A DNA stretch of 64,000 nt from an uncultured Collinsella sp. (GTDB lineage: Bacteria > Actinomycetota > Coriobacteriia > Coriobacteriales > Coriobacteriaceae). The first letter of the stretch is position 1. Every line of letters starts with the position of its first letter. Where the stretch lies: contig CAUHCN010000011.1 in the NCBI GenBank assembly GCA_959604825.1, forward strand, positions 1 through 64,000, written 5' to 3'. The notes below the pieces were generated by a model. That model did no database searches. It was not told where the DNA came from and saw nothing but the letters and a program-made list of their open reading frames with translations. Positions 17,301-25,432 of this stretch are shown here, one piece after another. The position numbers and the translations under genes were made by a program.

Positions 17301-18695
17301 CTCGGTCCAATTGAGGTCAGTTCTTACCTGGAAGAGGGCCTTAATATTGCCGTATGCAGGGTCGTTGTTGTTACCCCAGGTTTTGCCCACCCAATCGTAG
17401 GCGAGCGAGCCGTACAGCTGTGTGGCGATATCCATCGTGAACAGCGGCGTGCAATGGTGGCGAAGGAGCTTGGTGTTTCTTGGATCGGTGCCCGAACCGG
17501 CACTCATACTTTTGTACTGATTCCACTTCCCCTCCATCTCGTCGAGGTAGCGGTTTGCCTGCTTGGCGCCCGACTCACGCGGCGATTTCTTCCAGTATTC
17601 CGGATCAGGGTTGCCCGAATCGTTCATATAGCTGGCTGGTTTGTATCCTCCGCCAAACAGTACGTACCCGGCAAACGAGAAATCGAACAGAATGGGGAAC
17701 GAGGGCATCCAGCACGTGAACTTATTACCACCGATGCCGGGAAACGATGCGGGGAAATCAAACGGAGTGATCTCTTGGTCCATAGTGGTGGGGACGATAG
17801 TGGTCGATCCGGATTCCGCCTTTGCCGCCGGCGCGGTAACAACGGCCATGGGGGAGGAGAGCGTGTAGGTTTTGTCCTGGTAGTCGAGGACAAAGCGCAG
17901 CTTGCATCCTTCTTCCAGAAGGCTCGACGCTGCATCGAGGAACTTGTCTTCGAGTGTGAACGTCGCCAGATTATCCGCGCTCGATGCGCTGGCCTTGATC
18001 TGACCAATCTGCGTGACGGTTTCGGTTGAGCTGCCCGCAGCGGGCATCACTTTATTGATATGCAATGTTGCCTGCCCGCCCTGCGGCAGATGAGCCTGCA
18101 CGGTAAATGCGTGCGTATCGGGCTGCTCGTTTGCCGTGTCGTCCTTCGGCAATGCCATGAACGTGGCTTCAGCGTACTGGATGTCCCATTCGTCGAATGT
18201 GAGCTGGCGGAAGTACGGCTCGCCGTCGGAAAGCGGACGCGTGGGCGCGGTTATGGCGGTGCCGCCCTGGATACGCGCAAGGGGAATCTCGACATCGCGG
18301 TAGCCCGCCATGCTAATGGAGATGCCGCCGTTAAAGTCGTACGCGTCAAGGAGCTTTGCCTCGTCTACGTAGCCTTCCGAAAGCGAGGCAATCTCAAAGA
18401 TGGCGGTGCCTTCGTCATCGGTCGTGGCGGCGAGCTGCTTGCCTGCGGCGTAGCGCGACGTGAGCGTGACCTGCGCTCCCTTGATGGGCATATTCTTGTT
18501 GGCGACGTCGACCACGACCACACCAAACATGGTGCGCGAGAGAACGAGCACCCTGAAGGGGTCTTTTTCGTCGGCATAGGCCGCGGTGGGCGCGAACGGC
18601 AGCAGGAAGGCATTTTCGCTTCCCGGCACGCGAGGCAACATGATGCTCGCTAGTGAGGACGCTCCGGCAACAAGTAACGAACGGCGATCAAGCAT
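14328..18695 (-). CDS. Large Tat-exported surface protein with LAGTG cell-wall anchor
   Basis: A protein of about 1455 aa. The N-terminus MLDRRSLLVAGASSL has a twin arginine followed by a hydrophobic stretch, ending near AYADEKD, which fits a Tat signal peptide. A carboxypeptidase-regulatory-like beta fold probably follows (KGAQVTLTS...DDEGTA). The long middle part is unrecognised. The C-terminus has a glycine/serine linker, the sortase-like motif LAGTG, an alanine-rich membrane helix and a basic tail, as for substrates of class E-type sortases. I start it at ATG 18695 with GGGAG upstream; the 32 extra codons upstream lack support. It is probably displayed on the cell wall. The function is unknown, and no sortase gene lies in the window. 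Confidence 0.8.
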   Translation of the reverse strand: MLDRRSLLVAGASSLASIMLPRVPGSENAFLLPFAPTAAYADEKDPFRVLVLSRTMFGVVVVDVANKNMPIKGAQVTLTSRYAAGKQLAATTDDEGTAIFEIASLSEGYVDEAKLLDAYDFNGGISISMAGYRDVEIPLARIQGGTAITAPTRPLSDGEPYFRQLTFDEWDIQYAEATFMALPKDDTANEQPDTHAFTVQAHLPQGGQATLHINKVMPAAGSSTETVTQIGQIKASASSADNLATFTLEDKFLDAASSLLEEGCKLRFVLDYQDKTYTLSSPMAVVTAPAAKAESGSTTIVPTTMDQEITPFDFPASFPGIGGNKFTCWMPSFPILFDFSFAGYVLFGGGYKPASYMNDSGNPDPEYWKKSPRESGAKQANRYLDEMEGKWNQYKSMSAGSGTDPRNTKLLRHHCTPLFTMDIATQLYGSLAYDWVGKTWGNNNDPAYGNIKALFQVRTDLNWTEQFTLGPVPFFLNVNPWVLAKLALAVGAHTHGSGAAFFKNISLDYSNTSGSFTIQIGLAVTFGAGVAGVASSAVRGAASLTLFIGYEKADGHQLPRLRVGADVDVDVILQFVMFKWTTKAWSGSWPTLLDSWNMSVNNGDQYVLQRSELALGGDTPYTLDACFGTPSDIKAGGVPQFIASATIVTNAELLARAEVAATAINVASVVRDWDQAVTRIELEADAESDDTGQIEHFVHALVENGENAAPMYEYTYIGQATNAVADPNANSAGVSEDERGGIKPSSDNVLFAGVLSEAHMKLAMIAGVECLFRIASVRYGDNGRSRLVVHTKASGTWSAPTPVDFPLGFGEGDVERDGIFDYDFDVVEYTDGRGNQDAYVLLVSGERRDGDNTLFDTASTAGILSVVRLRISNDEIRVVSHTSWRSISRGRLQEDGYHCLQCPRITVGKTLVDGCLSGAYLHRRGTTAEKALGSEAEVALECFTLWSDVSGDSLTFRQVLRFPQAPSSIELGEPENINGKMVVPVAYETADGCGCASYAVIGQSIAGWGVMSPDATVPRAVPWPQHSGFLATVNEQLQHVTWTRGASAFATQPVGAAGCGPASFSVSNNGRCVLYVENTDGKVGQTYDEEGNPVAVMGKHFRIFASTLAGDLFTEPFVMCELDHPVDQITTFLTSGGMLSTLATHIVSAEKSEAELHGIEVPLVACATPTGAVATSGAVVPGAAGESFVVTVRNDGNTLLTAGTIDLYREGSSQPFSSASIGFGANARMASIYDPELAEDASANDMAHVKYALETLGTRFATHPLVADNGNAVLAPGCTAQFRMSFAIPESWSDEVGKRVTLYAKARNLVALDPVTLEEIRPGANSALGAVLHELHVSDAACERSEVQVGVCDSADTTGLHDAPMTADGDGGSSGGGTDEGGGADGSSSGSGKDHGNNKRSGKAGALAGTGDVNAPLTAAAAALAAAGAGLIAYSARRKALEKDAADEVNSDKPR

Positions 18696-18850
18696 CTTGG
18701 GCTCCCATCCCGCAAATATCGGTGGAAATAATCCAATTTTGCGAGAAGACGCTTCGTGGCGGTAGTGCCGTTCAAGGGTCAAAATGTCCAAATTGATCGA
18801 GCGAAGCGCCGGGTTCCGGAACGCGTTCGATGCGCTTGGCAGCCCGGTCG

Positions 18851-19855
18851 CTAACGCAACATGTGCGCGACCAGCTCGGCGCGTGTGCCGATGCCAAGCT
18901 TTGCGTATACGCCGGATAGGCGGTTTTTGACGGTGCCCGGCGATACTCCCATATGGCGTGCGATTTCAGCGTTGGTCCATCCGCGGCAGGCGAGCATGGC
19001 CATGGTGAACTCTGTGGTCGTTAAATCGTCGGCAACGTCCTCGCCCGAATCGGGGTTGTGGATGCGCCGCCAGCCGTAGCTGAAGCGGTACGTGATCTCG
19101 ATGATGCGTGCGAAGTCGTCAGGGTATTGCGTTTTTAGGCATGCCTCGATGAGCCCCTGCAAAAGGCCGTGGTGCTCGCCAATGAGCTCGATAAGGCCGT
19201 CGGGGCGCGCAATGTCCCAAGCGGCTCCAAAATGCGCTTTTGCGGCGTCGATGTCCTTGAGGCTCATGCATGCCATGGAAGCTGCCAGGTGCAGGAACAG
19301 TTCCGAGATGGGATAGCTTCCCTGTTTCATAATTAGGGCGTTTTCCGCCATGCCCAGGCTGCGGCCGTATTCGCCGCGCAGATACAAGGCGTGCGCCATC
19401 ACGTAGCTGGCGAACAGTCGCAGGCCTTCGGGTAGGTGCGCCGCAAGTGGATAAAACTCTTCGGCAGAATACGGGGAAGGCAAGTGCAGCAGGACGCTCG
19501 CGGCCGAGGCGAACAGGATATGCGTGGCGTGGACGGCGGGCGATTCCTCGTCGGCCGGCGTATCGAGGATGCCCGCAAGGCACCGGCGGGCGTCGGCGAT
19601 ACGGTTGAGCGACAGACTGGCGTATCCGCAGATAAAGCATGCGGAATAGCGCAGCGCGGGATCGGTGACGTCAAGATAGGGGTGCGCCGTCTTGGCGGCG
19701 AGTGCGGCCTGTCCGCGAAAGTACAGCGCTTCTGCCGTGGCGATGGCGCGTGAATCGGGGTCGGAAATGCCTGCAACCGCAGCGTCAATCTGCCCCGGCA
19801 CAAAGGCGGTGCACATCAACGGCATGGGAACGCATGGGTAGCCATCGCAGTCCAT
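18851..19855 (-). CDS. LuxR-type transcriptional regulator
   Basis: A 334-aa protein with a C-terminal LuxR/GerE helix-turn-helix (residues about 272-334: LTTTEFTMAMLACRGWTNAE, then HMGVSPGTVKNRLSGVYAKLG). The rest is helical, with repeated Ala/Leu-rich segments like TPR-type domains and no receiver domain. It starts at ATG 19855 after GGGAG; the long open frame beyond that is the antisense of guaA. It lies just upstream of the large surface-protein gene on the same strand (155 bases apart), so control of that gene is possible but not shown. Confidence 0.85.
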   Translation of the reverse strand: MDCDGYPCVPMPLMCTAFVPGQIDAAVAGISDPDSRAIATAEALYFRGQAALAAKTAHPYLDVTDPALRYSACFICGYASLSLNRIADARRCLAGILDTPADEESPAVHATHILFASAASVLLHLPSPYSAEEFYPLAAHLPEGLRLFASYVMAHALYLRGEYGRSLGMAENALIMKQGSYPISELFLHLAASMACMSLKDIDAAKAHFGAAWDIARPDGLIELIGEHHGLLQGLIEACLKTQYPDDFARIIEITYRFSYGWRRIHNPDSGEDVADDLTTTEFTMAMLACRGWTNAEIARHMGVSPGTVKNRLSGVYAKLGIGTRAELVAHMLR

Positions 19856-20152
19856 CTTCCATCTCCCAACAGCTGGCAACAATAGCAGCAATTGTACTCC
19901 TGTTGCTCGGGACTGGAATTTGTGGGTATCGCCTACGATTGTGCCGAACGTATAAAGGAAGAGTCTATTGGCGATGCTCCCAAGGTGGCTACCGAAGTCT
20001 AGCTGACCTTGGGATATAGAAAAACTGCCGCCCCTGCAAAAAGCTCTGTCGCAGCGATGGGAAACGTATCTCGTTCTGCATATAATGAGGTCATATGACG
20101 GTGCGTCTGCATACGCGCGGCGCATTTCCATCGAACCGAGAAGGAGCTCTGC
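19856..20152. promoter_or_regulatory. guaA: Divergent intergenic region with guaA promoter
   Basis: This 297-base gap separates the LuxR-type gene from guaA. A perfect TATAAT lies at 20081-20086, about 70 bases before the guaA start, with only a weak -35 (TGGGAA) 17 bases upstream. A GAAGGAG ribosome site precedes the ATG at 20153. I see no purine riboswitch. Confidence 0.5.
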
Positions 20153-21133
20153 ATGGATCCCAACAAGCGTCCCGACGACATGGTGCGTATCACCACTCCC
20201 GAACTTGCCCAGGTGTTCATCGATGAGCAGGTCGCTGCAATCCGCGAGCAGATCGGCGACAAGAAGGTCCTGCTGGCTCTTTCCGGCGGCGTCGACAGTT
20301 CGGTTGTCGCGGCCCTGCTCATCAAGGCCATCGGCAAGCAGCTCATTTGCGTGCATGTGAACCACGGCCTGATGCGCAAGGGTGAGAGCGAACAGGTCAT
20401 CGACGTCTTCAAGAACCAGATGGACGCTAACCTGGTCTATGTGGACGCGACCGATCGCTTCCTGGATAAGCTCGTGGACGTCGAGGAGCCCGAGGCCAAG
20501 CGCAAGATCATCGGTGCCGAGTTTATCCGCGTGTTCGAGGAGGAGGCCCGCAAGGTTGGCGAGGAGGTCAGTTTCCTCGCCCAGGGCACCATCTATCCCG
20601 ACATTCTTGAGTCCCAAGACGGCGTGAAGGCTCACCACAACGTGGGCGGTCTGCCCGAGGATCTGCAGTTTGAGCTCTGCGAGCCCGTCAAACTGCTGTA
20701 CAAGGACGAGGTCCGCGTCGTGGGTCGCGAGCTCGGCCTGCCCGAGAACATGGTCGAGCGCCAGCCGTTCCCCGGTCCCGGCCTGGGCGTCCGCTGCCTT
20801 GGTGCCATCACCCGCGACCGTCTTGAGGCGCTGCGCGAAGCCGACGCGATCGTGCGCGAGGAGATCGACAAGGCGGGTCTGACCATCTGGCAGTATTTTG
20901 CCGTCGTGCCCGACTTCCGCGCCACCGGCGTGCGCGAGGGCAAGCGCGCCTACGATTGGCCCTGTATCATCCGCTGCATCAACACCGTCGATGTCATGAC
21001 CGCCGAGGTGCCTGAGCTCGACTGGGCGCTGCTCAAGCGCATTACCGCTCGCGTGACCGCCGAGGTCCCCGGTATTTGCCGCGTTTGCTACGACCTCACG
21101 CCGAAGCCCGTTGGCACGGTCGAGTGGGAGTAA
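20153..21133 (+). CDS. guaA: GMP synthase, ATP-pyrophosphatase subunit (stand-alone)
   Basis: A 326-aa protein that is only the synthetase half of GMP synthase: the ATP-pyrophosphatase loop SGGVDSS near residues 44-50, followed by the dimerisation domain that ends with the conserved DLTPKPVGTVEWE. The family enzyme in most bacteria has an N-terminal glutamine amidotransferase of about 200 residues; here it is absent and there is no such gene next door. The protein would make GMP from XMP using ammonia, either free or from a separate amidotransferase subunit as in archaea. It starts with its own ribosome site, and no amidotransferase remnant is seen upstream. Confidence 0.9.
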   Translation: MDPNKRPDDMVRITTPELAQVFIDEQVAAIREQIGDKKVLLALSGGVDSSVVAALLIKAIGKQLICVHVNHGLMRKGESEQVIDVFKNQMDANLVYVDATDRFLDKLVDVEEPEAKRKIIGAEFIRVFEEEARKVGEEVSFLAQGTIYPDILESQDGVKAHHNVGGLPEDLQFELCEPVKLLYKDEVRVVGRELGLPENMVERQPFPGPGLGVRCLGAITRDRLEALREADAIVREEIDKAGLTIWQYFAVVPDFRATGVREGKRAYDWPCIIRCINTVDVMTAEVPELDWALLKRITARVTAEVPGICRVCYDLTPKPVGTVEWE

Positions 21134-21167
21134 GCTAACTCAGCTGGTAGGCGACGAGAACTAGCAG

Positions 21168-21198
21168 ATGTGACAAAGGGACAGTCCCTTTGTCACAT
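21168..21198. repeat. GTGACAAAGGGAC-type palindrome, copy 1
   Basis: A 31-base inverted repeat, ATGTGACAAAGGGAC pairing with its complement, lies 34 bases past the guaA stop. It is one of seven close copies in this window. A second hairpin at 21215-21244 follows directly. Confidence 0.85.
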
Positions 21199-21214
21199 CC
21201 TCGATATTATGTGC

Positions 21215-21244
21215 GGGATGGTACGCCACGCGGCGTGCCATCCC
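21215..21244. terminator. Hairpin between convergent guaA and histidine kinase genes
   Basis: The stem GGGATGGTACGCC pairs with GGCGTGCCATCCC over a 4-base loop, followed by a T-rich stretch. The whole palindrome-plus-hairpin block recurs at 27136-27224. Confidence 0.75.
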
Positions 21245-21249
21245 GTTCG

Positions 21250-22398
21250 TTATTTTAATGAGCCGAGTGCGCGAGTGGGAAGAGTCACGAGCATGGTCGT
21301 TCCGCGCTCCGAGCTCTCTTCGACCTCGATGGAGCCGCCGTGGAGTGCGGCAATCTCCCAGACCAGTGCAAGCCCCAGCCCCACGCCGCCATATGCCCTG
21401 CTGCGCGATTTGTCGACGCGAAAGAAGGGCTGAAAGATGCTCGTCTGGTATTGCTCGGGAATGCCCGGTCCCTGGTCGCGCACGCGTAGCAGCACGCGGT
21501 CGCCTTCGGCGCAGGCGTTGATTTGCACGGTCGAGTTGGGCGCGCTATAGCGTATGGCGTTTTCGGTCAAGTTGAACAGCAACCGATAGATCAGCGTGTC
21601 GCTGCCGATCGTTTGCGCGTCGCCCTCACTTGTAAGCGTGATGTCTTTTTGCTCGGCAAGGGGTGCCAGGTCCGTGAGCACTTCTTCGATCATCGGCGCT
21701 AGGTCAATCACATCGTTGCAAGGGACACTGCGCAGCTCGCTCATCTCGAGCAGGGTCTTTGTCATGTGCGTCATTCGCTCGGTCTGCTCCTGCAGCAGCC
21801 CGAGCAGGCTCGCTGTATCGGCGTCGACGTCGGGGTGCTCGGCGCAAAACAGCTCAACCTGGGCCTGCATGAGCGCAAGCGGCGTGCGCAGTTCGTGCGC
21901 CGCATTGCCCGTAAACTGTCTTTGTGCGGAAAATCCCTCGTCAAGGCGGGTAATCATGTCGTTAAACGACGCGCTGCAGCGCCTGAGTTCAGAGGGCACG
22001 TCCTCGCTGATTTTTGTGTCGGCGAGGTTGTCGGGCCGCACGCTCTCGACTTGCGTCGCAAAGAAGCGCAACGGCCGCAGCGCATGTCCGCTCACAAAGT
22101 AGGCCAGCACGCCGCCGAGCAGCGTCACCGCCGCAGTTATATACCAGCTCGTCGCGCCAAACGATTCTTGGGCGTCGTTCACGACGATGGTCAGCGCGTC
22201 GTCGAGCTCTTTGTTTGTCGGGTCAAATGAGCTGGGCGAGGCCGCCTCCACCTTGCTGTGCGCCGATAGTTCATTGCCGATCGAGTCCATGTAGCGCATG
22301 CCGGAGTAGCCAACCAGGCAATTCATAAGTACGCAGGTTGAACATATCAGCAGTGCCGTCATCAACGTGATGCGCCACTGCAGCGACAGCCGCTTCAT
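21250..22398 (-). CDS. Sensor histidine kinase
   Basis: A 382-aa membrane histidine kinase. It has one N-terminal transmembrane helix, an extracytoplasmic loop of about 70 residues, a second helix (YITAAVTLLGGVLAYFV), a HAMP-like segment, the H-box AAHELRTPLAL with the phosphorylated histidine, the N-box NLTENAIRYS and the G-boxes DQGPGIP and GGVGLGLAL. It starts at ATG 22398, overlapping the stop of the response regulator as ATGA. It is the second gene of a two-component operon divergent from the thiol/iron-sulfur operon at 23159. The signal is unknown; redox or envelope stress is an inference from context. Confidence 0.9.
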   Translation of the reverse strand: MKRLSLQWRITLMTALLICSTCVLMNCLVGYSGMRYMDSIGNELSAHSKVEAASPSSFDPTNKELDDALTIVVNDAQESFGATSWYITAAVTLLGGVLAYFVSGHALRPLRFFATQVESVRPDNLADTKISEDVPSELRRCSASFNDMITRLDEGFSAQRQFTGNAAHELRTPLALMQAQVELFCAEHPDVDADTASLLGLLQEQTERMTHMTKTLLEMSELRSVPCNDVIDLAPMIEEVLTDLAPLAEQKDITLTSEGDAQTIGSDTLIYRLLFNLTENAIRYSAPNSTVQINACAEGDRVLLRVRDQGPGIPEQYQTSIFQPFFRVDKSRSRAYGGVGLGLALVWEIAALHGGSIEVEESSERGTTMLVTLPTRALGSLK

Positions 22399-23069
22399 TT
22401 GCCGTCCTCCATAACGTAGCCTTCGCCGATTCGGTTGCGGATGGGGTCGTGCCCCAACGCGCCGCGCAGCTTTTTGCGCAGCGACGAGATGTGCACGCGG
22501 GTCGCGTTGCTAAAGCTGTTGACGCTGCTGTCCCATACATGCTCGATAAGCTCTTCCTGGCTCACCGGCCGCCCCTGGTTAAGCATCAGGTATTCCAAGA
22601 TGCCGGTCTCCTTGCGCGTGAGGGATAGGGTCTCGCCGCCCACGGAGGCGAGGCGCGCCTTAGTGTCAAAGCTCAACAATCCACAGGTTAGAACAACGTC
22701 GCTTTGCGTAAAGCGCCTGAGCGTGAGGCTGCGTATACGTGCCGCCAGCTCGTCAAGATGGAACGGCTTGGTGAGGTAGTCGTTGGCGCCCGCATCGAGC
22801 CCCGCTACCTTGTCGGAGACCTCGCCACGTGCCGAGAGCACAAGCACCTTGGTCTCACAATCAGTTGTCCTGAGTTGCCTGAGCACGGTCATGCCGTCGA
22901 CATGGGGGAGATTGAGGTCGAGCACGACAAGATCAAAGGTCTCGACATCGAGTAGATCGAGGGCCTGCTGCCCGTCGTAGCAGCAGTCGACGCTATAGGC
23001 CAAGTTGCGCAGGCTGCGTGCGATCGCATCGCACAGCGCCCGCTCGTCCTCGACGACCAAGATGCGCAT
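22395..23069 (-). CDS. OmpR-family response regulator
   Basis: A 224-aa response regulator. The receiver domain has the phospho-acceptor in VVLDLNLPHVDG near residue 51 and the lysine in YLTKPF near residue 101. The C-terminal winged helix has SRKE-like LTRKETGILEYL and the recognition region SNATRVHISSLRKKL. It starts at ATG 23069 after AAGGAG and is co-translated with the kinase. The intergenic region of about 90 bases to the divergent 48-aa CXXC gene is the obvious place for control of both operons. Confidence 0.9.
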   Translation of the reverse strand: MRILVVEDERALCDAIARSLRNLAYSVDCCYDGQQALDLLDVETFDLVVLDLNLPHVDGMTVLRQLRTTDCETKVLVLSARGEVSDKVAGLDAGANDYLTKPFHLDELAARIRSLTLRRFTQSDVVLTCGLLSFDTKARLASVGGETLSLTRKETGILEYLMLNQGRPVSQEELIEHVWDSSVNSFSNATRVHISSLRKKLRGALGHDPIRNRIGEGYVMEDGK

Positions 23070-23158
23070 AACGTTCTCCTTGCATAGTCATTCACGCTTA
23101 ACACGGATTTTATAGTCGGTATGGTCCAATGGGTCGCGAAACGAAAGGAGTGGTCAGA

Positions 23159-23305
23159 TTGTTCAAAGCGATTAAGCCTGTGGCGCAGGTGGCTTTGCTG
23201 ATCGTTGGGGTAGCCATGGTTGGCTTTGGAATTATGCGCGGCGAGGCAGATGCCGTGCTGGCCAAGGCAATCAGGCTGTGCTTGGAGTGTATCGGAATTG
23301 GATAA
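23159..23305 (+). CDS. CD1871A-type small CXXC membrane protein
   Basis: A 48-aa protein beginning MFKAIKPVAQVALLIVG, with one membrane helix and the C-terminal end RLCLECIGIG, which matches the 'CD1871A family CXXC motif-containing protein' as I know it. I choose the TTG at 23159 because AAAGGAG lies eight bases before it; a GTG at 23150 would overlap the ribosome site. It overlaps the start of the next gene, a membrane ferredoxin. Small proteins of this family occur beside such ferredoxins and TlpA-like proteins, so it may pass electrons or thiols across the membrane; that role is inferred. Confidence 0.8.
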   Translation: MFKAIKPVAQVALLIVGVAMVGFGIMRGEADAVLAKAIRLCLECIGIG

Positions 23306-24209
23306 AAGAAAAAACACTGCATCGCATCTTTTGGCGAGATTCCGCGGATTGATTCAGGCGGCGGCGACGCTTGCGACCAATATTCACCTGCCTAACTTTG
23401 CCAAGGGCGGTATCTACCAGGGAGCCGGCAAAGCCGTCTGCGTGCCGGGGCTTAACTGCTACTCGTGTCCAGCGGCCTCGGGTGCGTGCCCCATCGGGTC
23501 GTTTCAGTCGGTGGTGGGATCGTCTAAGTTCAGCTTTTCGTATTACGTCACCGGAACGCTCATTCTGATCGGCGTGCTACTGGGACGTTTTGTATGCGGC
23601 TTTTTGTGTCCGTTTGGATGGCTGCAAGAGCTTCTGCATAAGATTCCCAGCAAAAAGCTCTCCACGAAAAAGCTCAAGCCGCTCACGTACATCAAGTATG
23701 CCGTGCTACTGTTTGCCGTGGTGCTACTGCCCGTCTTGGTGGTTAACGATGTGGGTATGGGCGACCCGTTCTTTTGCAAGTACATCTGCCCGCAGGGTGT
23801 GCTCGAGGGCGCGATTCCGCTGTCCATCATGAATACGGGAATCCGCTCCGCGCTGGGAAAGCTCTTTTCCTGGAAGCTCGCGATCCTCATTGCGGTTGCG
23901 GTGCTGAGCGTGCTGTTCTACCGCCCCTTCTGCAAATGGATTTGCCCCCTCGGTGCGTTTTATGCGCTCATGAACAAGGTGTCGTTGCTGGGGATTCAGG
24001 TTGACCAGTGCAAATGCGTCTCGTGCGGTAAGTGCGCCAAAGTGTGCCAGATGGACGTGGACGTTACGCGTACGCCCAACCATGCCGAGTGCATTCGTTG
24101 CGGCAAATGCGTGGGCGCATGCCCCGTCGATGCCATTAGCTTTCGCTATGGGCTGGGTGTGACGGGCGACAAACCCGCGCAGCCCGCGCAAGCCTGCGAA
24201 AACAAATAG
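23298..24209 (+). CDS. NapH/CcoG-like membrane 4Fe-4S ferredoxin
   Basis: A 303-aa polytopic iron-sulfur protein. An N-terminal cysteine region (CVPGLNCYSCPAASGACP) is followed by transmembrane helices, the paired motifs CGFLCPFGW and CKWICPLGAF, and two C-terminal ferredoxin clusters (CKCVSCGKCAKVC and CIRCGKCVGACP). I start it at TTG 23298, in frame with GGAG about ten bases upstream and overlapping the stop of the 48-aa gene; the longer frame reads through that gene. It probably carries electrons between the quinone pool or cytoplasm and the outside-facing thioredoxin-like lipoprotein that follows. Confidence 0.85.
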   Translation: MDKRKNTASHLLARFRGLIQAAATLATNIHLPNFAKGGIYQGAGKAVCVPGLNCYSCPAASGACPIGSFQSVVGSSKFSFSYYVTGTLILIGVLLGRFVCGFLCPFGWLQELLHKIPSKKLSTKKLKPLTYIKYAVLLFAVVLLPVLVVNDVGMGDPFFCKYICPQGVLEGAIPLSIMNTGIRSALGKLFSWKLAILIAVAVLSVLFYRPFCKWICPLGAFYALMNKVSLLGIQVDQCKCVSCGKCAKVCQMDVDVTRTPNHAECIRCGKCVGACPVDAISFRYGLGVTGDKPAQPAQACENK

Positions 24210-24243
24210 GTATCTATATAAGTTTCGATACAACGGAGGAACC

Positions 24244-25206
24244 ATGAAACTGTCAAAAATTGCGGCCCTGCTGATGCTGCCCGTGCTGGCGCTGACTCTC
24301 GCGGCGTGCTCTGCCCCCAAGGGCGACGCGAAGGATGCTACGAGCGGCGATGCGCAGATTGCCGAGCTCATAGCGCAAAAGCCGTCAAGTGCCGAGGAGG
24401 CGGCCGAGCTGTATCAGCAGCTGCTGCAAAAGGAAAACGAGATCTTTGCGAGCGATAACGCCCTATGGGAAAAGGTGTTCCTTGCGGCCAACAAAGACAC
24501 CCCCATGATTGAGGACGGCAAGAACTACGGTGACTTCTTGCTCGATACCATCGAGGGCGCCAAGGATCAGTTTGCGGCTGACGAGCTTAAGACGCTTAAG
24601 GCCGGCGCGCAGCAGGTCAAGGAGATCGAGGACAAGCTCATGGCGCTGGAGAAGGAGTTCCCCGGATGTGGCAGCACGCCCGGCGAGGGGGAGAGCGTTG
24701 ATGCCTCGACCGCGGGTATGACCAACGGCGAGAGCGGGGAGACGAAGTTCCCCAGCTTTAAGGGCAAGGACTTGGACGGCAACGATGTAAACAGCGACGA
24801 GCTGTTCTCCAAGAACAAGGTCACCGTCATGAACTTCTGGTTTACCACCTGCAAGCCGTGCGTGGGAGAGCTGGGCGATCTGGAGAAGCTCAACAAGGAG
24901 CTTGCCGAGAAGGGCGGCCAGGTCGTGGGCGTTAATTCCTTTACGCTCGATGGCAACAAAGACGAGGTGGCTGATGCCAAGGACGTGCTTTCCAAGAAGG
25001 GCGTGACGTATAAGAACATCTGGTTTAAGTCGGACAGCGAGGCCGGAAAGTTCACCTCCAACCTGTACTCGTTCCCGACCACCTACGTGATCGACCAGAA
25101 CGGTAACATTGTGGGAGAGCCGATCATGGGCGGCATCAACTCCGCTGAGCAGCGCGAGGCGCTCAACAAACTGATCGATCAGGCACTCGCGAAGAGCGAA
25201 CAGTAA
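24244..25206 (+). CDS. TlpA-like thioredoxin-fold lipoprotein
   Basis: A 320-aa lipoprotein. The signal peptide ends in the lipobox LAAC at about residue 22. A helical, charged N-terminal region of about 130 residues follows, then an AhpC/TSA or redoxin-type domain with the active site FTTCKPCVGEL near residue 200 and the cis-proline loop SFPTTYVID. It would act as an extracytoplasmic thiol-disulfide or peroxide reductase. It lies 34 bases after the membrane ferredoxin in one operon, ended by a strong terminator, and electrons are likely to reach it from that protein. Confidence 0.9.
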   Translation: MKLSKIAALLMLPVLALTLAACSAPKGDAKDATSGDAQIAELIAQKPSSAEEAAELYQQLLQKENEIFASDNALWEKVFLAANKDTPMIEDGKNYGDFLLDTIEGAKDQFAADELKTLKAGAQQVKEIEDKLMALEKEFPGCGSTPGEGESVDASTAGMTNGESGETKFPSFKGKDLDGNDVNSDELFSKNKVTVMNFWFTTCKPCVGELGDLEKLNKELAEKGGQVVGVNSFTLDGNKDEVADAKDVLSKKGVTYKNIWFKSDSEAGKFTSNLYSFPTTYVIDQNGNIVGEPIMGGINSAEQREALNKLIDQALAKSEQ

Positions 25207-25231
25207 GTCCGTGGGACAGACAACTGAAGGG

Positions 25232-25258
25232 GAGTCGCTGGAAACAGCGACTCTTTTT
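25232..25258 (+). terminator. Terminator of the thiol/iron-sulfur operon
   Basis: GAGTCGCTG pairs with CAGCGACTC around a 4-base loop, followed by TTTTTTC. This is a textbook intrinsic terminator. Confidence 0.9.
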
Positions 25259-25277
25259 TCTGCTTCGGGGTAGCATC

Positions 25278-25430
25278 ATGGGTATACGTCGAAAGGGCAC
25301 GCAGCTTTTCGTGCATTGCCTGAGCGGTGCGCGAAGCAACCAAGCTGTGAGTTTTCTTAAGCGTTCTGGGTATGGCAGTGTCAAGAATATCGGCGGCATA
25401 AGCGGCTACACGGGAAAGGTGGTGCGTTAG
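25278..25430 (+). pseudogene. C-terminal remnant of a rhodanese-like protein
   Basis: A 50-codon frame whose residues LFVHCLSGARSNQAV and IGGISGYTG match the active-site loop (the catalytic cysteine) and the C-terminal end of single-domain rhodaneses. The N-terminal half of the domain is missing, and the operon terminator lies directly before it. The frame begins at ATG 25278 without a clear ribosome site and stops two bases before the start of the CoA-disulfide reductase gene, which itself carries a rhodanese domain. I read it as a broken gene. Confidence 0.65.
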
Positions 25431-25432
25431 CT

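Noticed and set aside
19856..20638. N-terminal extension of the LuxR-type gene to 595 codons
   Set aside because: The extra part is the antisense of guaA; a strong ribosome site precedes the ATG at 19855.
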